Positions 40,972 through 46,852 of a stretch of DNA of 46,852 nt are shown one piece after another. The notes under the pieces were generated by a model that worked only from the letters and a program-made list of their open reading frames with translations, searched no databases and had not been told where the DNA came from. The position numbers were made by a program, and so were the translations under genes. Positions within the stretch are counted from its first letter, which is position 1. Each line of letters opens with the position of its first letter. The DNA is from an uncultured Myxococcales bacterium (GTDB taxonomy: Bacteria > Myxococcota_A > Bradymonadia > UBA7976 > UBA1532). Location: assembly GCA_903847385.1 (NCBI GenBank), contig CAINDO010000327.1, positions 1-46,852 of the forward strand, written 5' to 3'.

Positions 40972-42618
40972 TCACGTTGCCGGGCGCGAGACCGCCTCGA
41001 ACGTGAGCCCGAAGCGGGCCAGGTACTTTCGCAGCCGGTCCGCGTCGTTGACGCTCGTGCGCCGCTGCCGCGACTGGTCGAACAGCACCCGCCCGGCGTC
41101 GCTGACGGAGCGGGCCGTGCGGCACACGCGCAGCACGTCCTCGAGCTGCACCCGGTCGAAGCGGTCGAGCGCGGCGTAGGCCTCTTCGCCCAGCGCCTCG
41201 CGGGCGGCGCTCGGGCCGCCCTCGTCGTCGCCCCGCCAGCTCTCGCGCAGCCGGTCGATCTCCTCTTCGACGTCCGCCACGGTGATCCGCCCGCCGACGG
41301 CGAGCGTGGCCATGCGGGTGAGCGCCGCGTTGAAGTCGCGGAAGTTCCCGCGCCAGGCGGCGCCCGGGGCCGTCGCGAACCCCAGGAAACGGGCCCGCGC
41401 CTGGTCGTTCATCGACACCTTCAATCGCATCTGCCCGGACAACCTCTCCAGCTCGAAGTCCAGGTTGGGCTCGATGTCCTCGGGGCGCTCGCGCAGGCCG
41501 GGCAGCTTGAAGGTCCACAGGTCGATGCGGGCGAGCAGGTCCTCGCGGAACTTGCCGCGGCGCGCGTCGAGCCGCAGGTCACGATTGGTGCCGGCGATGA
41601 GCTGGAAGTCGCTCTTGACCTCCTTGTCGGCGCCCATGGGGAAGAAGGTCTTCTCCTCGATGGCGCGCAGCAGCATGGCCTGTTCGTCCAGGCCGAGCTC
41701 ACCGATCTCGTCGAGGAACAAGAGCCCGCCGTCGGCCTTGCGCAGCAGCCCCGGTCGGGACTCCGTGGCCCCCGTGAACGCGCCGCGCGCGTGCCCGAAC
41801 AGCGCCGACATGGCGGCGTCCCCGCGCAGCGTGGCGCAGTTGACCTCGACGAACTCGCCGGCGATCTGGTGCCGCCCCTTCTTGAGCGCGTAGATGCGCT
41901 TGGCCAGCCAGCTCTTGCCGGCGCCCGTGGGGCCGAGCACGAGCATCGGCGACTTCGAGGCCACGCTCACTTGCTCGATGCGCTCGATCATCCGGTTGAA
42001 CGCGGCGTTGCGCGTCTCGATGCCCGACTTGAGCAGCGTGCGGGCGTCGCGGCGCTCGTGCTCGAACCGCGCGGCCAGGCGATCGTAGCGCGACAGGTCC
42101 AGGTCGATGACCGTGTAGCGACCCGGCGGGCTGTCGTCCGAGGCCGGGACGGGGCCCGGGGCCGGCTCTGCCCGCTCGGCCCGTTCGCTCGGCGGCGAGG
42201 TCTGCAGCAGCCGCGCCGGGAAGTAGCCGGCCTCGGTCAGCAGGAACAGCGAGATCTGGGCGATGTGCGTGCCCGTGGTCATGTGGACCAGGTACTGCTC
42301 GCGCTCGGTGTCGAACCGGTAGCCGCGCGCGAAGTCGTGCAGCACCCCGTACACCTGCTCCAGGTCCCAGGGGTCCTGCCACGTCGCCGGGTGGGTCCGC
42401 ACCTCGATGCGCGGGTCGCACATCTGGATGTCCGCCCGCACGCGCTCCGGCAGCTCCGGCGAGCCCGTGTCGTACAGCAGCTCCATGCGCGTCACGTTCA
42501 GCTCCGGGTGCCGCGCGATGTCCACGGTCGGGCGCCAGCGGTTCAGGCGCTTCTTGTTGAAGCCGCCGTCGAGCACGCTGCCGATGATGCCGAAGACCAC
42601 GGTGGGGAGAGGCTGCAT
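40972..42618 (-). CDS. rtcR: RtcR: CARF-domain sigma-54 activator of RNA repair/Ro genes
   Basis: 548 residues, GAGG 6 nt before the ATG. The N-terminal CARF domain (about 1-185) carries the family's hallmark 'VVFGIIGSVLDGG', 'RWRPTVDIARHPEL', 'RMELLYDT' and 'VHMTTGTHIAQISLFLLTEAGYFPARLLQTSPP'. The AAA+ domain has Walker A GPTGAGKS (229-236), GAFTGA in 'ARGAFTGATESRPG', and Walker B 'GGLLFLDEIGEL'. A C-terminal DNA-binding region follows. RtcR senses RNA fragments or nucleotide ligands produced by damage and drives sigma-54 transcription of rtcBA and, in many bacteria, rsr and Y RNA. Here rtcBA is absent from the window, while rsr with a sigma-54 promoter is at 15-16.6 kb. A GATAAT-like box lies just upstream of the start. 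Confidence 0.94.
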   Translation of the reverse strand: MQPLPTVVFGIIGSVLDGGFNKKRLNRWRPTVDIARHPELNVTRMELLYDTGSPELPERVRADIQMCDPRIEVRTHPATWQDPWDLEQVYGVLHDFARGYRFDTEREQYLVHMTTGTHIAQISLFLLTEAGYFPARLLQTSPPSERAERAEPAPGPVPASDDSPPGRYTVIDLDLSRYDRLAARFEHERRDARTLLKSGIETRNAAFNRMIERIEQVSVASKSPMLVLGPTGAGKSWLAKRIYALKKGRHQIAGEFVEVNCATLRGDAAMSALFGHARGAFTGATESRPGLLRKADGGLLFLDEIGELGLDEQAMLLRAIEEKTFFPMGADKEVKSDFQLIAGTNRDLRLDARRGKFREDLLARIDLWTFKLPGLRERPEDIEPNLDFELERLSGQMRLKVSMNDQARARFLGFATAPGAAWRGNFRDFNAALTRMATLAVGGRITVADVEEEIDRLRESWRGDDEGGPSAAREALGEEAYAALDRFDRVQLEDVLRVCRTARSVSDAGRVLFDQSRQRRTSVNDADRLRKYLARFGLTFEAVSRPAT

Positions 42619-42669
42619 GCGCCTCGATTATCCCAGGCCGGTCGCGCGGGCAACCCCGGTGGCGCGCGC

Positions 42670-45600
42670 TCAGGGGCCGCAGACCGCCTCGCACGCGTCG
42701 CCCGTGCCGTCGCGGTCGGTGTCCGTCTGTGCCGGGTCGAACACGTCCGGGCACACGTCCGGGCCGTCGGCCACGCCGTCCTCGTCGCGGTCGCCGGCGG
42801 CGCCGTTGGCGCGCTGCCCATCGAGCCGGGTGTGGGTCGTCACGAGGTCCGCCGAGGCCCGCACGCGCAGCCGCCGCACCAGCCCGAGCTGCCCGGCGGC
42901 GACGCTCTCGGCGGCCCCCCAGAACAGGTCGAAGCCATCACTGCCGTCGTCGTACACGGACAGGCTGCGCCGCTGCCCCGGCGACTCCAGGAGTTCGGCG
43001 GGTACCAGCGTAGTGGTCGGCTCGCCCTGCAGCGGGCGCGCGAAGAGCACCGCGGCCGACGCCGAGCCCAGCGTCGCCGGATCGACGATGGTCTCCGAGT
43101 GCACGAGCCCCGTCTCGCCCCGCCACGTGGTCACGATCCGGGCCGAGTCCACCTGGGGGATGAAGCCCACCGCGGCCTCCACCGGCGTGCCCCCGAAGGT
43201 CGCGAGATACAGGCGACCACCGCGCTCGTAGGCCACGTACAGCCGCCCGGCGGCGCCCACCGCGGCGTCGACGAGCGTGCCGTCGGCGGCGTCCACGTTC
43301 ATGCTCCGGAGCGTGGCGGCGGCCGGGTTGGCGACGTTCAGCGCGTGAATCGACCCACCCGAGACGAACAGGATCTCCACCCCCGCGGCCGTGGCCACGG
43401 TCAGGATCGCGTCGCCCTTCATCCCGGCGGCGGCGCCGGCCCGCGGCGAGCCGAGGGGCGGCACGGCGGGCAGGCCGTTGAACGCCGCCGCCCGGAACAC
43501 GCTCGTCGTCACGGCGTCCGCGGCGGTGCGCTTCCAGTAGACCAGCTCGGCGTTGTTGTTGGTCACGCGGTACCAGGCGGTGTGGAGCGTGCCGTCCGCC
43601 GAGGTCGCGAGCCTCAGCGACGACCGGGCGCCGTCGCCCTCGGCGGCGTAGCTGGCGAAGCCGGTGCCGCTGTCCAGCAGCGTGGCGGCCGGCGGCAGCG
43701 CGCCGTTGACCTGACGCAGGTACAGGTCCGAGCGCCGCGTGGCCGCGTCCGGCGAGGTCGCGTAGAGCGCGTAGGTGTTGCCGGCCCGGCTGGCCACCGC
43801 GATGCCCGAGGTCACCCAGCGGTTGGCGGTGGCCTCCACGGCGTAGAGCGCGTCGTTGGACCCGAACGCGTACAGCGCGTGCCCGGAGCGCCCCACGCCG
43901 AGCATGGCCGGCAGCGCGGTGATGCCGACGTTGCCCCGCCCGCCGGGCACGGTGGACACGACCGTGTCGAACAGGCTGACCGAGGTCCCGCCCACGGCGC
44001 CGGACAGCCCGCGCAGCTCCGAGGTGGTCACGGAAAGGCGCGGCGTGAGCGTGAACTCGGTCAGCGCCGACGCGCCGTCTCGTACGTAGGCCCGGGCCCG
44101 CCCGTCGGCGTCGAGCACGGCGGCCAGGTGGGGGCCGCGCGTGTCGAGCGAGATCACGTCCCCCACGGTCGCGGGCAGGAAGATGGCGTCGCCGGCCTGC
44201 TCCTGAATCACGTAGACCGCCGCGTGGCCGTTCACCGCCGCCGCGCCCCACACGAGCTGCTGGCCGTTGGGCCGGCTCAGCAGCGAGGGCGAGCGCAGCG
44301 CGACGGCGTCGCTCGCGCTGCTCTGGCTGTCGTAGAGCACCACGGGCACGGCGATGGCCGCCGGCGCCCCGAACGAGGCGTAGTGCACGAACTTGTAGCC
44401 GAGCGCGCCGCCGAGACGCCGCCCGGCCCACGTCAGATGATGCGTCGCGCCCACGAGCTTCGCGTCCATCATCGCGGCGGCGTCCGCGTCGGAGAACAGG
44501 ATGTCGCTGCGCAGCACGGTGCGGACCCAGCCGCGGTTGAAGGCCAGGTGCACCAGCCGCAGCGTGCCCGCGGCCTGCTGCTCGGCCTCGATCATCGTCA
44601 CGGCGCCGCCGCTCACGAACAGGCGCAGGTCGCGCCCGCTCATCGGGTTCGCCTCGATCTGCGCGAACACCGGCGGCTCCACGCCGAAGCTGTCGTAGTA
44701 GAGCGTCCGGGTGGTCGGATTGTGGAACGCCACGTAGGTCGTCGCGCCCTCGACCGCCACCTGACCGACGACGCGCACGTCCGGACACGCGCCGGGGCAG
44801 AGGTCGCCCAGGTCGCGGCGCACGGGCACGTCCGGATCGGTGAAGTCGACGAGGCGGAGGTTGCCGGCGTCCTCGTCGAACGTGAGGGCGAGCAGGTTGC
44901 CCGCGGGCGACTGGATGGCGTGCAGCACCGCGCTCGTGTTCACGCCGGGGAGCAGGTCCGGCCACGCCCGCGTCGTCCCGTCGGCGTCGGTGCGGACGTA
45001 GAGCAGCCGGCGTCGGCGGTCGGTGGTGAGCGCGTGCACGGCGCCCGCGGCGTCCTTGACGGCGGCCACGGGGCCCTCGCCCTCGGCGCCCTCGAGGAGC
45101 GCGCGCCGCCCCACGTCCGGGCCCCGCGCCATGGACTGCCACACCACGCTGCGGTCCACGTTCGCGACCTGCGTCTGGAACGCCTCGGGCATGAGCGTGC
45201 CGGGGCCGTTGGGGGTCAACAGCGCCGCCAGCCCGGGCAGATTGTGATGGCCGTTGAGCAGATTGGCGTTCGTGATGGTGCGAATGCGCCCCATCTCGTC
45301 GAATTTGAGATAACGGGCGAAGTCGAAGAAGAACGTGCCCGGGGCCGAACGCCAGCGCAGGCTGCGCACGGACTGACCGCCGGGGGGGGCGCCGATGTCG
45401 AAGAACGAGAAGCTCGGCGGGGCGAGCGGCACGCCGCCCTCGACGCTCCCGGACCACCCGGAGCCGTTGCCGATCGTGTCGAACGCCGCCACCCGGTACA
45501 CGTGCGCCGCGCCCGGCACCACACCGCGATCCTCGAGCAGGAGCGCGCCGTTGCGCGCGCCGGCGCCGGTCAGGCACCCTGGCCGCAGCCCCTCGACACA

Positions 45601-46852
45601 GGCCGCGGTCTGCCGCGCGCACACGCCCGACTCCACGGGGAGCGTGTCGTCGGCCACGGCCGGGAACAGGTCCACGCTGCGCCACACGCCGTCCTGCTCG
45701 GGCAGGTTGCGCTGCACGATGAGCGAGTCCAGGTCGTTCACCGCCGGCACCGTGAGCTCCAGGCGGATCTTGTCCGCCCCGATGTAAACGCGGCGCAGGC
45801 CGGGCACGGGCGGCGGGGTCTGGTCGAGCCGCACCTCCAGCCGCACGTTGGCCTGCAGCGCGGCCACGTTGCCCGCCGGGTCGCGCAGTTGCACGTGCAC
45901 GCTGTACACGCCGTCTTGCGGCGGCAGCAGCAGATCCCGCTGGCTGGAGAAGGGCGCAAACGCCGCATCGGCGAAGTCGGCGCGCAGCGACACCCGCGCC
46001 TGGAAGTCGCAGTCGGCCAGCGCGCGGCAGTCGCCTGGATTCTCCAGCGTGGGGGTGATCGCCACGCCGAGGTCGCGCTGCGTCGTCTGGCCATTCACGG
46101 GTGCGCCGTTCTGCAGCAGCGACACGGTGAACGCAGGCGCGGTGCGGTCGAGCACGATGCTCGCCGAGGCGGTCGCCGTGTTGCCGGCCTCGTCGCGGTA
46201 GGTCACGGTGATCGGCTTCGGGCCGTCGCCCGGCGTGAGCGTCAGGCGCCGCGCGACCGGAAAGACCGCGGGCGTCTCGGGCACGGCCTGCACACCCGCC
46301 CCACCCACGCTGTACGACACCGCCCCGGCGGCGCGCAGCGTCACGTCCAGATCCAGGGCGTTGGTCACGGACGCGCCCAGATCCAGCTCGCCCGGGGCCG
46401 GTGCCTCGAGATCGACGGTGAAGCCGAAGCTCAGCGTCGCCGAGCGGTTGCCCGCGGCGTCCTCCGTGTAGGCGTCGAAGCGGACCGACTGCACGCCGCC
46501 CGCCAGCGCGTCCACGGGCAGCCGGGAGAGCGTGCAGGTCGTGCCCTGCCGCGGGTCGATGCGGCACGTCTCCGGACGGCCCGCGAGTCGCACCGTCAGG
46601 GGCTCCTCGGCGCCGTCCGCGGCCACGGTGAGATCGATGGGCCGGGCGTTGCCGACGGCGGGCAGCCGGACCCGCGCACCGGCGGCGATGGCCGCGCCGG
46701 CGCCGTCCACGGCGGTCAGGGCCGTCGGCGCCACGGCCTGCGTGTCCACGGTGAACACGACCTCAGGCAGCGTCGTCACGCGCCCCGCGGCGTCGCGCAC
46801 CTCGGCGGCCACGGCGCGCTCGCCGTCCCCGGGGCGCAGGGCCACCACGGCC
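42670..46852 (-). CDS. Very large secreted protein, C-terminal 1390+ residues
   Basis: The frame runs off the right edge, so the N-terminus and signal peptide are not seen. The visible part begins with three or more Ig-like/cadherin-like modules ('VFTVDTQAVAPTALTAVDGAG', 'SIVLDRTAPAFTVSLLQNGAPV', 'VRLDQTPPPVPGLRRVYIGADK'), in which D-x-T-x-P marks each module start. A fibronectin-III-like segment follows ('AAHVYRVAAFDTIGNGSGWSG'). Then come about 700 residues of repeated short strands typical of a beta-propeller. The end is a thrombospondin type-3 Ca-binding repeat 'DRDEDGVADGPDVCPDVFDP' and 'TDTDRDGTGDAC'. It is probably a cell-surface adhesin or sensor. No MYXO-CTERM or LPXTG-type sorting tail is visible. 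rtcR begins 51 bp downstream on the same strand. Confidence 0.8.
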   Translation of the reverse strand, partial: AVVALRPGDGERAVAAEVRDAAGRVTTLPEVVFTVDTQAVAPTALTAVDGAGAAIAAGARVRLPAVGNARPIDLTVAADGAEEPLTVRLAGRPETCRIDPRQGTTCTLSRLPVDALAGGVQSVRFDAYTEDAAGNRSATLSFGFTVDLEAPAPGELDLGASVTNALDLDVTLRAAGAVSYSVGGAGVQAVPETPAVFPVARRLTLTPGDGPKPITVTYRDEAGNTATASASIVLDRTAPAFTVSLLQNGAPVNGQTTQRDLGVAITPTLENPGDCRALADCDFQARVSLRADFADAAFAPFSSQRDLLLPPQDGVYSVHVQLRDPAGNVAALQANVRLEVRLDQTPPPVPGLRRVYIGADKIRLELTVPAVNDLDSLIVQRNLPEQDGVWRSVDLFPAVADDTLPVESGVCARQTAACVEGLRPGCLTGAGARNGALLLEDRGVVPGAAHVYRVAAFDTIGNGSGWSGSVEGGVPLAPPSFSFFDIGAPPGGQSVRSLRWRSAPGTFFFDFARYLKFDEMGRIRTITNANLLNGHHNLPGLAALLTPNGPGTLMPEAFQTQVANVDRSVVWQSMARGPDVGRRALLEGAEGEGPVAAVKDAAGAVHALTTDRRRRLLYVRTDADGTTRAWPDLLPGVNTSAVLHAIQSPAGNLLALTFDEDAGNLRLVDFTDPDVPVRRDLGDLCPGACPDVRVVGQVAVEGATTYVAFHNPTTRTLYYDSFGVEPPVFAQIEANPMSGRDLRLFVSGGAVTMIEAEQQAAGTLRLVHLAFNRGWVRTVLRSDILFSDADAAAMMDAKLVGATHHLTWAGRRLGGALGYKFVHYASFGAPAAIAVPVVLYDSQSSASDAVALRSPSLLSRPNGQQLVWGAAAVNGHAAVYVIQEQAGDAIFLPATVGDVISLDTRGPHLAAVLDADGRARAYVRDGASALTEFTLTPRLSVTTSELRGLSGAVGGTSVSLFDTVVSTVPGGRGNVGITALPAMLGVGRSGHALYAFGSNDALYAVEATANRWVTSGIAVASRAGNTYALYATSPDAATRRSDLYLRQVNGALPPAATLLDSGTGFASYAAEGDGARSSLRLATSADGTLHTAWYRVTNNNAELVYWKRTAADAVTTSVFRAAAFNGLPAVPPLGSPRAGAAAGMKGDAILTVATAAGVEILFVSGGSIHALNVANPAAATLRSMNVDAADGTLVDAAVGAAGRLYVAYERGGRLYLATFGGTPVEAAVGFIPQVDSARIVTTWRGETGLVHSETIVDPATLGSASAAVLFARPLQGEPTTTLVPAELLESPGQRRSLSVYDDGSDGFDLFWGAAESVAAGQLGLVRRLRVRASADLVTTHTRLDGQRANGAAGDRDEDGVADGPDVCPDVFDPAQTDTDRDGTGDACEAVCGP

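Noticed and set aside
40972..42618. A CRISPR-linked CARF regulator
   Set aside because: The CARF domain is the RtcR type; there are no cas genes or repeat arrays in the window.

Overview
This is a 46.9 kb window of very GC-rich DNA, probably from a Myxococcota (delta-proteobacterial type) chromosome. That guess rests on several traits together. Many lipoproteins have long Ala/Gly/Pro/Asp linkers after the lipobox. There are Ser/Thr kinases fused to formylglycine-enzyme-like domains, TPR/PEGA envelope proteins, sigma-54 activators, and 'CGDGxC...CxxDC' cysteine motifs. Genes are densely packed, many overlap by 1-14 nt, and no gene-free stretch exceeds 300 bp. No phage, insertion sequence, CRISPR array, rRNA or ordinary tRNA was seen.

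Layout. 1-4.0 kb: a truncated lipoprotein, a lipoprotein esterase, a YheU-like small protein, and a chimeric wreck joining the head of a cystathionine beta-synthase to the tail of a Cys-motif lipoprotein. 4.0-7.7 kb: a MocR-type regulator divergent from a pyridoxamine-oxidase/acetyltransferase fusion, then an M23 lipoprotein. 7.7-13.8 kb, minus strand: a sulfur block of cysteine synthase, XRE-cupin regulator, ssuA, ssuB, ssuC and a sigma-54 activator, with a near-consensus sigma-54 promoter just before ssuA. 14.0-16.8 kb: a duplicated-domain lipoprotein and a Ro60/Rsr gene. Rsr is followed 10 nt after its stop by a ~100-nt RNA closed by an uninterrupted 20-bp stem and a U6 tail (a likely Y RNA), and is preceded by a sigma-54 promoter. 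16.8-21.9 kb: OPT transporter, Ser/Thr kinase, SelO. 21.9-29.0 kb, minus strand: histidine kinase, TPR/PEGA protein, a fused 2Fe-2S plus molybdenum hydroxylase, its FAD/4Fe-4S subunit, and an M15-like peptidase. 29.2-36.8 kb: a fused E1 alpha-beta dehydrogenase and a 1797-residue protein with two [kinase - helical - FGE-like] halves. 36.8-42.6 kb: a pilin-like lipoprotein, an exported protein, a CheX-like protein, a VOC protein, a small unknown and RtcR. 42.7 kb to the end: the C-terminal part of a very large secreted Ig/beta-propeller-like protein.

Two observations stand out. First, RtcR (CARF plus sigma-54 activator), an Rsr gene with a sigma-54 promoter and upstream palindrome, and a candidate Y RNA directly after rsr together look like a Ro/Y-RNA stress regulon; rtcB and rtcA are not in the window. 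Second, a two-hairpin palindromic element of about 72-74 bp occurs three times, each copy placed exactly on a stop/start overlap. Each copy carries a small ORF rich in Gly, Pro and Arg that begins on the upstream stop. It either re-creates an ATGA overlap with the next gene or runs into it in frame, so the element seems built to sit inside translationally coupled junctions without breaking them.
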